Shown: positions 1-10,885 of the stretch, in pieces | Layout: the number at the start of each line of letters is the position of its first letter | How positions within the stretch are numbered: position 1 is the stretch's first letter | Source of the DNA: Pyrenochaeta sp. MPI-SDFR-AT-0127 | Taxonomy: Eukaryota; Ascomycota; Dothideomycetes; Pleosporales; Cucurbitariaceae | Reading direction: 5' to 3' | Length of the DNA: 64,000 nucleotides | Assembly: GCA_020747015.1 (NCBI GenBank) | Contig: JAGTJM010000009.1 | Span: 620,001 to 684,000 of the forward strand | Made by a program: the position numbers and the translations under genes | The notes under the pieces: generated by a model | Told to the model about the DNA's origin: nothing | The model's database searches: none | The model's input: the letters and a program-made list of their open reading frames with translations, nothing else

Positions 1-374
1 TTCTTCCCAAGGTACTCATATGGGACACAAGGACTGCCAAACTCTGCTCGCGCAACAGAATGATCCGGCGGGAAAAACTCGAAGGTCACGATATCGCCAA
101 CGGATACATTGCTGATTGATTGAGGTGTGAACCTGAATCCACCAGCTCCTGCCTGAATCAAGTGGACCTTCGGTTGGCTAGGTGCACTCGACGATGCTGA
201 GGGTGATGCGATTGATGATAGTGACCGGGAAGGCGTCGGAGATACTAGCGATGATGGGGCAACTGTGGCCGATGTGATCGAAGGTGTAACGTCGAGTTGT
301 GCGGAGGCAGACGAGACGAGAAATTGGCTGACAGCAAGTCTCATTGCCAGTCTTGCTGCCCACGACTGTGCCAT
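1..374 (-). CDS. Secreted cupredoxin-like serine-rich protein, 5' part (runs off left edge)
   Basis: The gene starts at the ATG at 372-374 and is open to the left edge (124 codons), so only the N-terminus is visible. Residues 1 to about 25 look like a secretion signal ending in SASA. A Ser/Thr/Pro-rich stretch follows (about 28-62). A domain beginning VHLIQAGAGGFRFTP, with SVGDIVTFEF and then DHSVARAEFGSPC, follows. That His and Cys placement in a beta-sandwich-like sequence is what fungal extracellular cupredoxin-like proteins show, many of them GPI-anchored. A copper site is inferred, not shown, and the rest of the site lies outside the window. Transcription is leftward and the next gene is 1.6 kb away. 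No intron is seen in this part. Confidence 0.75.
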   Translation of the reverse strand, partial: MAQSWAARLAMRLAVSQFLVSSASAQLDVTPSITSATVAPSSLVSPTPSRSLSSIASPSASSSAPSQPKVHLIQAGAGGFRFTPQSISNVSVGDIVTFEFFPPDHSVARAEFGSPCVPYEYLGK

Positions 375-1954
375 TGTTGCTTTTTGCAGATAACTATCCG
401 TTAGGTGCGCACGAACCAACGAGATCTACTGTTCGGTGTCCCAGGAGCCAAAACTCAGAATGCAGTCCACATTAATGCCAGTTCAATTATCAGCCGTAGC
501 GACAGTGTATCGCGGTATCCTTACGGGATCAACTGGGTGGAGAAACGGGAGGTAAGGGAAACGTAACCAGGCAAAGGGCCCGGGCTGACATGGGAGCTCT
601 TATGAAAAGACAAGGTCCATGACCTTACCTGCATGCCATGCCATGTGCATCTTGCCCTCGTTGCAACGCCATCTTTAGCCCACCCTCCAGCCCATCAGCG
701 CCAGACTCCACAGCCGCAGCAGAACGCCGATAGGTCCACCCTACTACGGCCTTACCAAGAACCACTCTCCTCCCACCATTTCGGGAGGCTAGATTGCACA
801 CCCCTACAATCTTTTCATATATTGTTCTCGGCGGGAACACAGTGGCGGATCTCGTGCCCGCTAAATGGATCGCTTGCCGTCCTGCCCCATGTCGTGTTCT
901 GGATATGCCTGCCACGCGCATGAGTGTTGACAGTGGCAATCCATGACTCTGGGCTTGAAGACACGACAGCGGGGCCGTCCGTCAGCTTTCTTGTTGACAG
1001 GGCTGCGGGTTGTCGCTAAGCTGGTAATAATAGGAAGGAGAAGTAAGAAAATCGTTCCTGTATCACGGCATCTGTCGCTGACAGACTGGGGTCTATTTCC
1101 GGTCCGCCTTTCTGCATTCGCCCTACTCTTTCTCTCAGCATGTTCCGCTCTTATGTCAAACGGAAAATTTAGCCAAGGGTGTTTAGGCCGCCATCGCAGG
1201 AAAAAATGCGGCTTAATCACGATTGTCATGTATTTCACGTTGTTTAACGGTGGAGCAGAGCTCTGTTGACGTCCCAGAGTTCAGTCAAGGCTTCGGCTTA
1301 CTATGCTTGAAGGAGGGCTAGTGCCTCTCAATTCGTAGTCCTCCGCCGCACCTAAGGCGAGAACAAACGAGATCCTCGACTTGGCGCTGCGTAGCACAAG
1401 TTACTCAGCCAAGCGGCAAAAAGATCGGCAACAGATGTTCTGGGAAAAGCAACGGTTCGATAGGTGATCGTGCCGCTATCCGGGATTGGAAATGATGGAG
1501 GTTAACTCCAGGACTAAACAATCGTTCGCAAACTCTGTAAGTTTGTGATACAGCCGGGCATGCCCCTGGAAGTAAATGTCTCGACCGCAAATGAGGCGCA
1601 GGGTGGGTATTCTGGCCTGGAGAATTGTAAATTCTGGCGTCATTTGCTGTATGGACCAGCTTTCCGGTCGGCTGTGGCGAAGCTGCTCTTCACATCTCCG
1701 GATGTTGTCAGCACTGCGCAAGCTTACAGGTAACTTTGACATTATCTGAAACTATGTTATTTTTTACAGGATGCTGGGAAATGGATGCAATGAGTCAACA
1801 CAGAAAGTTCAAGGACCACTTCAAAGTAAGAAAGGACGTCCAGAACGAGAGGCTATGCTCAGAACGCGCCGCTACACTCCACGCAAGCAATCGAACGCCG
1901 AACCATGCGTAGAAAGAGAAACAGTTCCAGCCATGGGCGAATGCTCCAAGTCTG
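375..1954. other. Intergenic, no gene recognised
   Basis: This is the spacer between the start of the cupredoxin gene and the 3' end of the histone deacetylase gene. It has only short frames on both strands (up to about 125 codons), with no familiar motif and no splice-supported extension. Bases just right of 374 should hold the cupredoxin promoter. I see no repeat or tRNA. Confidence 0.5.
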
Positions 1955-4847
1955 TCAGAAGGTCCGCTTCATCGGACTTCTAGGACTCCTCGGACTCATA
2001 GAAGACACACTAAACATTCCAACTGGTGGTAATCTAGGACTTCGCAATGAGGTTGGAACGCTTTCTTGGCGCAAGCCTTGTTCTGGAAACTTTGGTGTAT
2101 GGGTGCCGCTGGGTAGAGGAGGGCTTCGCAGTCCACCGGCTGCGAATTGCTGTCCCTCGTCAGTCTGGTTTGAAAAACGATTTGCTTCTTCAAACTCGCT
2201 CTTCCTCTCTAATAGCAATTTCTGAACCTCATCCATATGTTCCTCCAACATATCGTCCAGCGTATTCTTGGATGATCTGGTGATATTGCCGAGCTTTCTA
2301 CGCAATTTTCGCTGTCGTGCTGGATCCCATATGGAGTGGCTGTTATTCAAGAAAATTCTAGAGTGCTTTTGAAGTACATGGGTCAGCTGATATCCGGGGA
2401 CAAGATCAAAACCACTCACTTCAAAATACCAGTGTGAAATAGTATCGTCCGTCGCTCGTTTAACTGACTGCATTGTTGTCCCATTCACAAAGCCAATCAG
2501 GCATTCGACCGGGCTATCTGGTTCCGTAGTATTTTCTATAAAGTCAGTGGCAGCCAAAAAGGCTAGAGAGTATCAAGTATTGCTTACCGTTGTGGCTTAA
2601 GAGATCTACAAGGCCCAGATAAGGGTCACCAACACCCATAAAGAACACTTGCGTCGCATCATTCGGCCTAAGAGAATGTCAGAGCGTATCACGGCGACTT
2701 AGATGCTAACTCACTCAATGTAGTTGTCCCATAAATACCCTGCTAATTCACGCGTTTGTTGCATGCGAACGGCAGAATGGTCAGAACGGAGGTATCCAAC
2801 CTCCACCTATCTTATATAAGCGGTTTCTTGATCTTTCACGTGGAGGGACTTACATCTTCAACAGCAACTATTTTTGGAACGTTGACATCGATAACTTGAA
2901 AGTCATTGCTAATTGCCCAGTCAATGTACCTCTTGGTAGTATCAGTCTTCAAATTCAGAGTCAGCAATGTTACAGCACAAGACTGTAATGGTACTTACTA
3001 GCCAAGTGTTGTGGAGCTCTCTTCTACCAGTAACGGGATCTGGGTGATCTTTAAAGCTTGGTGGGTCGTGGAAGATAACAAGAAGGGGATGGCGCTCCAT
3101 GAAGCGTGGTCTGTGACACTTTAGTACGTTGCAATCTTGTTAGAATGTGATACTTACGTAGCAATAACATTGTGTTCAAAAGTCTGTGCCAGAATTGGCT
3201 TGTTAATCTGGAGAGGAAGCGGAACCATTGAGTGTTCTTGCGATAGGCGTAGACTCTGCCATTCTCGAATTACTTCGTGCAACCGATATGTGTCCTTGTA
3301 ACCAGGATCGGTCTTGTCCAGATGTTTTGGATACAGACATTTCCAGTACTTCGAATGTTGCCGTTTAACCTGTTCAACAGTGTAGACAGCGCTGTCCAAT
3401 GGAGGCGCGAGGTCTTCGCGCAGGCGATCTGGAGGCTCAAGCATAAGCACTCGGGTCACAGCCAGTGCGGAACGTGCGATAGATCGCAAATTATAGCCAC
3501 CTTCGAGACACACTACAAGCTTGCCCTTGGCCAACCGCATGAGCATGTGAGTCATGTGTCCATAGCATGCTGGAGTGACGAAACAGCCACCTAAAAGATC
3601 TCCTTCAGCGGCATCGAAACCAGCGGAGATTATAACAAGATCGGGATCAAACTCTGTAGCGATAGGCATTACAACCTCTTGGAATGCGTACAGGTACTCG
3701 GCATCACCCATGCCAGCATCTGCCCACGGAACATTTACGTTCTTCCCTTCACCCGGACCTTCTCCGCAGTAGTCAAGGTTACCGTCCGGCAGGTTGGGAT
3801 AAAAGGTTCCATCTTTGAAAACATGCAAAGAGATGTATAAAATGTTTGGATCATTGTAAAAAGCGTGCTGTATCCCGTTGCCGTGGTGAACATCCCAGTC
3901 CAAGATCAAGACCTTTCGACAGGTCTCTGGGTAGGCATTCTGACATACACGGGCCGCGATTGGAACATTGTTGAAGATGCAAAAGCCAGAAGGCTGTGAG
4001 CTTTCTGCATGATGCCCTGGGGGTCGAATAATTGCGATTGCATTGCGCACGGCTCCTTCAACTACTGCTTTGCAAGCTTCGATGGCTCCTCCCGCCGCAA
4101 GCTTCGCGCATTCATAGGTGGAATGATTGAAATAGATTGAGTCCATGTGATCCGCTTCATATTTCAATTGTTCGGCAGACATGTCTATTTCAAAATTAGC
4201 CATCGTAGTATTTAGAGGACAGCATGCTCACATTGCAAGGACTCTACAAATGCATAATGATCTTCTGTGTGTATAAGCAAAATCTCTGGTCTTGTGGCTG
4301 GGCGGATCCCAATCCTCCAGCAGTAGTCTTCATTTGCTTCTTCTTCGGAGGTTCTGGATCCTACCAGGCCGGCTTGTTTGAGCTCCTCAAAAATCGAATG
4401 TATTCGGCGTGGATCCTCGGGATGTATTTCATCTGGACTCAAACTCATTTCTGGGGGTTCTGCATGAAATCGCATGCGAGGATCGTAAACCAGACCAGTC
4501 TTTGATGTCATATAAGGCAGAATAGCAGATTTCGGCTTGGGAGGTATGCGCACTTGCGGACTCGCACGTCGTGCTGGCGCTGTGTGCGTTACATGCATAT
4601 TATCAGACCAGCCACTTGGTGATTTTGTAGTTCGATGAGAACTAGGATAGCTTCGCTGAACGTTTGGCTGCAATAACGACGAGGCTTTGGTTGGACTGTG
4701 AAACGGTAATTGCTCCTTTCTTGAAAAAGGAGGGCTTTTCAGGTCACTAGTGTTCTCAGACGGAACAACGGTAGCAGACCCAAGATCACCGTTCGTTTCC
4801 GTGGAAGCCATGATTGTGTCCTCCATTGGGTAGTCTTCGTCTTCCAT
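1955..4847 (-). CDS. hda1: Class II histone deacetylase, Hda1/Clr3 type, with C-terminal Arb2-like domain
   Basis: It removes acetyl groups from histone lysines in the nucleus; in yeasts the family silences genes. Seven exons join in frame: 4847-4232, 4184-3158, 3110-2999, 2946-2854, 2806-2715, 2667-2588 and 2535-1955, giving 866 aa. The deacetylase core shows RPPGHHAE, LDWDVHHGNG (zinc and charge-relay region), SAGFDAAEGD and LEGGYNL. The short exons encode an Arb2-like region: HPLLVIFHDPPSF, YIDWAISNDFQVIDVNVPK, VFFMGVGDPYLGL, CLIGFVNGT. The N-terminal 200 residues and the last 90 are low-complexity and serine/proline-rich. The ATG at 4847 is the first in frame and opens an acidic stretch, MEDEDYPMED. 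The second intron boundary makes a false start (MANFEID at 4203) look attractive: it lies inside a 47-nt intron. No catalytic residue appears lost. Confidence 0.95.
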
Positions 4848-6798
4848 GGCTATTGTGGAAATAGTAAGGCGGGCGCCGACCGCCTCGCTTCACAGGTTTG
4901 TGGTCCCACGACTATTTAGCGCAATCAGTATTTGAAGAAGTCATGAGAGGTTAGTCACAGGATCATGCTGGGTCTGCCCCCAAACATTTGGGGACACGGT
5001 GAAGGGCTCAAATATATGGTGCTGTCCTTTTGATACCATTCTGGGCATACATTTTGAAGCCTTCAAGGCCAAGGGTTGGAGGTAGTGATACGTAACATAA
5101 GTTTTACGATCAGGGTCGATTTTGGGCTCTGGAGGTGAACAAGAAGAACAATCAAGGAGAATACCCAGCTAGCACAGAAAGGCTTGCCATTCAAAAAATG
5201 AAACCACTTACTTGTAATATCGCTACCGCATCGAAACAGATGCTACTGGTAATATTTAGTCTAGTTCGTAGCCCTGTGTTATGTTGGACAGCCGTGAATG
5301 TTGAAGCTCAGATCAGAGTGAAGTTGTTGGAGCTAATGGGTGCTTATGTAGGACGCAAGTCGTAACCAAGCGATCGAAAAGTAAAGGTCTGCAACAGAGT
5401 AAGTGAAACTGGCTTGTCCCTGCATCTCGTGATGGCGCACTTTGCGAGATAGTATGGAAAGCTAATCGCGAGTCGCAACTGTCTCTGCTCACGATTGGGG
5501 CTCAGATACGTAGCGCAGCGCACTGATTGACAGATTCCAAAAGAATTATTGTCTGTAGTCTATTGGAGAGTAGAGGCGATGACACTGAGCGATACAGTAG
5601 GGGTCAGTGTAAATGGGCAGTCCAAACGCGGCCACAAGCCAAGGTATTTGGCGTGACTAAGCGGCGCTAAACCACTTAGCATCAAGGCCCGACGATAGCT
5701 ACCATAACATTGCTCGCTCCAGCAGCTACACTCGTCCCACAATATGTACTGTGTTCATGTGTTTGCTTGAGAGGGGGCATATAGTAATATTTGATCTCGT
5801 ATCGAAGGCACCTACGCAACTTTCGGTTCTGTGCATATTGCATGGCTTGGTGGTATCGACATGATACTATAGCCTTGCCTGGACGGCTCTAGGGCTTCTT
5901 AACCTTGAATAGCAGCATGATGCTGTCGCGACACTGACCGAGCTATCTCCAACTTTCTACATTACTGTCTCGTCTCTGAAGTCCTGTTCACGTTTTGGGA
6001 GTTAAGGTACAACCAATTAAGTTTCCTCGAACACCATCCTAGAGAAGAGTGCAGTGCGATAATGGCGAAAAGTAACTAGACGGCTGGGGCTTATAATTCT
6101 TACAAGAGCAGAGGTGGTCAATGGCTAAGCTCAGAGCAAATTGCCCAGAGCTATGCATCGAAAGGCTCAGAAACGTGAACGCGGGCTAAAAAAGCGAGCA
6201 CACATTCAAGGCTATTCACGAAAGAGCACAAAGCCTCAGTACCGGAGAGCTTAGTTCGATTCGTCCAAATATTATCCTACTCAGAGCCGGCAATAACCAG
6301 AGAGACCGAATTGTATCCGTAGAGCACCCGTTCTTTTCCGGACAATAGTATGCAATTACGAAAAGCCCAGCTCACGCGGCCGCGAGTTATCGTCCTCTAA
6401 GACTAAAATGAAACTGAATGTCGGAAAATAACGCGTGCCCAAGAGTAGAAGGCAACGGCCTCCCCAGAAATATGCGCATGTGACACTTCGGCACCATAGG
6501 AGTGACCTGCCTCGGAAACTAACCAGGACTAGCCAGCAAATGGGCGCTAGAAAAGGCATGGACAGGGGTAGCTTCCGTTGTGGACGGACGAGGGGAGCCC
6601 ACTTCATGTCTTGGCAAGGTGGATGTTTGTTTGTTGTTGTGACAAGTGTTCATTAATTGATTCATGTCTAGCATAACCCATAATATTTTCTCCCTGTTAC
6701 TCGCACATGGAAATTCTTCTGTTCATTTGAAAACCGAATTGATAGAGTTTCACACTTCAATCTCAGAGTTTAGGCATTGCCTGGCTCCGTCCTGATTC
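4848..6798. other. Intergenic, no gene recognised
   Basis: This 1.95 kb spacer lies between the 5' end of hda1 and the 3' end of gpd. Only short frames (under 85 codons) occur, none with recognisable sequence. The right-hand 200 bp must include the gpd 3' UTR. No repeat, tRNA or element end was seen. Confidence 0.5.
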
Positions 6799-6852
6799 CT
6801 AGGCGCTACCATCGACCTTGGCGATGTAGACCAAGAGGTCGAGAACACGGCG

Positions 6853-6884
<32 letters not shown>

Positions 6885-8045
6885 CGAGCTTGACGAAGTT
6901 CTTGTTGAGAGAGATACCTGCCTTGGCGTCGAAAATGGAGGAGCGGTTGTCACCGTTCAAGTCAGTCGAGACGATATCGTCCTCAGTGTAACCGAGTATA
7001 CCTGGTTTTTGGGTTAGAAAAGAGTAGTGGGGCTAACCCTTTGATTACTTACCCTTGAGCGAGCCTTCGGAAGCCTCCTTGATGGCCTCCTTGATCTCAT
7101 CGTAGGTAGCACCCTTCTCAATGCGGCAAGTCAAGTCAACAACAGAGACGTTGGCGGTAGGCACACGCATGGACATGCCCGTAAGCTTGCCGTTAAGGTC
7201 AGGAATGACCTTGCCGACAGCCTTGGCGGCACCAGTGCTGCTAGGAATGATGTTCTGAGCAGCGGTACGTCCACCACGCCAGTCCTTGGCGGAGGGGCCG
7301 TCGACGACCTTCTGGGTAGCAGTGTAGGAGTGAATGGTGGTCATCAGACCCTCAATGATGGTGAACTTGTCGTGAATGACCTTGGCAAGAGGAGCCAAGC
7401 AGTTGGTTGTGCAGGATGCGTTTGAGAGCACCTCAATGTCCGATTTGTAGGTCTCGTTGTTGACGCCCATGACGAACATGGGAGCATCAGCGGAGGGAGC
7501 TGAGATGACGACCTTCTTCGCGCCACCCTTCAAGTGAGCCTTGGCCTTCTCGGTGGTTGTGAAGACACCAGTGGACTCGACGACGTAGTAGGCGCCGGTC
7601 TCGCTCCATGGGATGTTGGCGGGATCCCTCTCTGTGTAGAAGCGAATGGTCTTGCCATTGATGGTCAAGTTGTTGCCATCAACCTTGATGTCGCCCTTGA
7701 ACTGTCCGTGTGTGCTGTCGTACTTGAGCATGTAGGCCTGGAGTTGTTAGCCCGCCGTCCAACTGTACACATGTTGTTTCGATGAGGAGTCGGGGAGAGC
7801 TTACAGCGTAGTGGGGCTCAATGAAGGGGTCATTGACGGCAACGATCTCGACGTCGTTGTGCTCGACACTTTGGGGTCATTGTCAGCTCAATGGACATCG
7901 ATACAACGACGATTGTGGGTTGACTTACGCATTGCGGAAGACGATGCGGCCAATACGACCGAAGCCGTTGATACCAACCTGCAAGAACATGTCAATGGCG
8001 GCCGCCAGCTCCAGCGGGGTAGGAAGGGCTCACCTTGACAACCAT
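6799..8045 (-). CDS. gpd1: Glyceraldehyde-3-phosphate dehydrogenase (glycolysis)
   Basis: It oxidises glyceraldehyde-3-phosphate with NAD+ and phosphate in cytosolic glycolysis. Five coding exons (8045-8034, 7978-7929, 7868-7805, 7737-7053, 7001-6799) join to 337 aa, the normal family length. The NAD-binding start VGINGFGRIGR lies across the first splice. The catalytic segment SNASCTTNCLAP, with the active-site Cys, is intact, and the C-terminus ends with WYDNEWGYSRRVLDL. The first coding exon is only 12 nt (MVVK). A further intron is likely in the 5' UTR (8117-8064: GTGAGT donor, CGCAG acceptor). The leader contains a pyrimidine-rich promoter tract (see 8148-8220), typical of strongly expressed fungal gpd genes. 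It is divergent from cox5. Confidence 0.98.
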
Positions 8046-8063
8046 GATGGAGAGAGTAGTGTG

Positions 8064-8117
8064 CTGCGAAAGTGTGAGAGATTGAATTGATGGAATGGAT
8101 ACGCGAGGCGCACTCAC
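8064..8117 (-). other. Probable 5' UTR intron of gpd1
   Basis: Read on the minus strand, GTGAGTGCGCC opens and CACTTTCGCAG closes a 54-nt interval ending 18 nt before the start codon. Donor, length and acceptor all match the coding introns of this window. Splicing here is inferred from sequence only. Confidence 0.55.
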
Positions 8118-8147
8118 TATTTAAGTGAATTGGATTGTAGTCTGGGA

Positions 8148-8220
8148 GCTGAGAGAAGAAAGAGATTGTCGCGGGTTGGGAGGGGCGGTGTTTTGTTGGG
8201 TGGGGTGAGGGAGGGGCAGC
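8148..8220 (-). promoter_or_regulatory. CT-rich promoter tract of gpd1
   Basis: On the coding (minus) strand this is almost entirely C and T, interrupted by a few A and G. The plus strand carries G-runs. Such CT boxes lie just upstream of the transcription start in highly expressed fungal genes, gpd among them. Its position, about 100-175 nt before the ATG, fits. The role is inferred from family knowledge. Confidence 0.6.
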
Positions 8221-10073
8221 AAACGCTAAATACTATCCTGATGCAACGATCTGAGGGACGTCACAGGTCAGTTCTTTTTCTGTAATCCGATAGCTGCAGC
8301 GCCGCCGGGACCCAGTAATATAGTTTTTGCCCTCCCACACATCCGGCCGGCTGCTTGACCAGGCTTTCAGGCAGGACAACTGCTACCTCGGGCGCATGCT
8401 GCCATGGTGGGAGGCCGCGGAATGCATCGGAGGAGGCCTCCGGAATGCCCTCATACTAGAATTAAAACATATCCGAGGCCCTCTTTTGGATATCTCAAGC
8501 TCGTTTCACCTCTAAACTTTGCACCCACGGTGGCCCACGTTGTGTTCGAAGGCCCAGCCTTGCATATGTCACTGCATATTGCTACACTTGGCTGCTGCTA
8601 ACCAGCCATACAGACAAAGAAGACGCGCGACAGAAATTGCCTCCTCATACTGCTTACAAAAGAAGAATCAGCACGTCTCGTAATGTCTTGCGTCGGCAGG
8701 AGCACAGACTGCTATCAAAAAGCACTACTCTGCGGGACGAGTGGGAGGTCCTACTATGGTGGACAGGTTCTTTTGGTCATTCGATAAGATAAACAAAGCG
8801 GCTCAATGCAGTGGGATCGGGCTATGCGGGCAGGCGACATTTTGTGTAACCACCGAGATTCTCACCGTCATGCACAGTCGAATGTGTAGGCTTGGGGTTG
8901 AGATGAGAGGCGTTGCGCATCCGCGGCCGAGACGGGTCTAGACAGTGTGTTAGGTAAAGCAGCTCTGAACCCACCACATGATGGTTCTGTGCTACAACGG
9001 CGCCAGAGCAGTCGAGGTACCTGCATAAAAGGGAGAGAGGGGCAAACGAAAACGAGGCAGTCATCAAAGAGATTGGTAGGGCTGACAAGGTGAGCTTGAT
9101 GAAGGCATAGCGCCAGTCGGCCCGAGCTTGCTGCCTTCACACAAGAGGATTGTGTCACCCCCCAGAAGAATCTTGTCGACCTCTGCGAAACTCCAGCCAG
9201 CAGGTGTTTGGGGATGTGTACACGAAGCTGTGGCGCCTGAACACCCTCTCTACCCAGCGTTTACAGCTGCTAAATGAGGGGTCAAAATCCTCCCTCCCAA
9301 CAGTACCGAATCCCCTCTTTGGCTCTACCTGGACGCTCTTACAGACCAGAAATTAGATACGTCGGACTCTGGGAAGCAGACGTGGAACATATAAAGTTCA
9401 AGTAGAATATTCTAAGAGCTCATTTCTTGCTTGCGTCGGGCTGTACCAGTCGTCGAGGGCGAGTTACTGTCGAACCACTCTGTGAACCGCCTGCCTGGGA
9501 TTGAGCGAGTTTGCGAGCATTTGCCATGCGATCGTCAAGGTCGTGCAGCTACGTCCCCGACACGTTCTTGAAGAAACAAATAGATAGTCTTCTCCTCGCA
9601 GTTTTAGGCTTTGCACGAGAGTACTGCTGATTCCATAACACACATCCCCATGCAAAAAAATTCCTCGTGTGCTTCGTTCCTTCCCCACGGCGTCCACTGC
9701 GCCTTCCAGCAGACAAACACTGCGCCATGGAGCAATCCAGCACCCTATGCAGCTCTGCCATCAGCATTGACACCGTCGGAGTTGCTTTGCGTGTGCGGTG
9801 GTGCTTCGCAGCAAGAGTATGAGGCTTTCGGTTTTCCCGAACAGCGCTAGCCAATGAGGGCCGCAACGTTGCTGACGATGGTGCGCTAATGGCCGTGTCA
9901 TTCGACCTGTTCTGCCGCCAAGACTTCTCTTCGCAACCTCATTTTGGGCCATCTCCTGGTTCCACCACCTCACTTCCATCACCAACACCACCCATTGGCA
10001 GCTGCAGGTCCCTCGACGGGAAGCTTCGCCCTTTCCTTTCTAATTTTCGACACTCTCCACTCCACCTACCGCC
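8221..10073. other. Divergent spacer between gpd1 and cox5
   Basis: This 1.9 kb interval holds the outer promoter sequence for both neighbours. Short frames on both strands (up to 105 codons) have no recognisable content. The last 100 bp before cox5 are CT-rich (for example cactctccactccacctac), consistent with a leader. No repeat or RNA gene was recognised. Confidence 0.5.
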
Positions 10074-10885
10074 ATGCTACGCTCCTCCGTCGTCCGCGCT
10101 TCAAGGAGCTCGGCTGCCGTCATCCCATCGTCCGCGACACGCACAGCTCTCCCCAGAGCTGCTCCCGTAGCTTGCCAGCTCCAGCAGACCCGCCAGGCGC
10201 ATGCCATCTCCAACCCCACCCTTGCGAATATCGAGAAGCGATGGGAGGAAATGCCACCCCAGGAGCAGGCCGACTTGTGGATGTCTCTGAGGGACCGCAT
10301 GAAGACCGACTGGAAGGAGTTGACCATGCAGGAGAAGAAGGCTGGTGCGTACATCTCCATCATGTGCAATTGCATTCTGCCTTCGCTCGTATGACGTACC
10401 TTGTGTTTTTCTCAATGTACCCGAGCTGGCCCGCGGCCCTTCGTGCACCGAACCCGAAGCTGTCAAGAATAGCCTGAGGCTTCATAGATAAGGATATTGC
10501 GCTAACAGCATCTACTCTCCACAGCATACTTCATCGCTTTTGGTCCCCACGGTCCTCGACGACCGCCGCCTCCGGATGAGGGCCGCAATGTCTTCTTCCT
10601 CACCTCTGCCGTCATCGCCGGTGCCTTTGCCGTGTTTGCTTTCACGCGCATGTTCGCAAGCCCCATCCGGCCACGTACCATGACCAAGGAGTGGCAGGAG
10701 GCTTCCGAGGAGTACCTCAAGGTCCGTAGCTCTGTCGCTGTCATTACAGCTGCATCTATTTTAGTACTTATGCTAATATCTTATAGGCCCAGGGAAGTGA
10801 GCCCATTACTGGCTACAAGGGAATGCTGGTACAAAGCAAGTCGGAGAAAGACCTTCCTGCTGTAGAGAAGATCAACGACGAGTAG
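10074..10885 (+). CDS. cox5: Cytochrome c oxidase subunit 5 (Cox5, homologous to mammalian COX4)
   Basis: This is a nucleus-encoded subunit of respiratory complex IV in the inner mitochondrial membrane. Three exons (10074-10344, 10525-10721, 10787-10885) give 188 aa. The first 40 residues are rich in Arg, Ser and Ala and lack acids, as expected of a mitochondrial presequence. The conserved block LWMSLRDRMKTDWKELTMQEKKA runs across the first splice into AYFIAFGPHGPR. One membrane helix follows (VFFLTSAVIAGAFAVFAF), then a short intermembrane-space tail with TMTKEWQEAS. The first intron is unusually long for this window (180 nt). The ATG at 10074 is the first in frame after a CT-rich leader. 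Confidence 0.95.

Noticed and set aside
3154..4203. Separate 349-aa deacetylase starting MANFEID
   Set aside because: That ATG lies inside a 47-nt intron; splicing joins the upstream 211-codon frame to the deacetylase core in phase.
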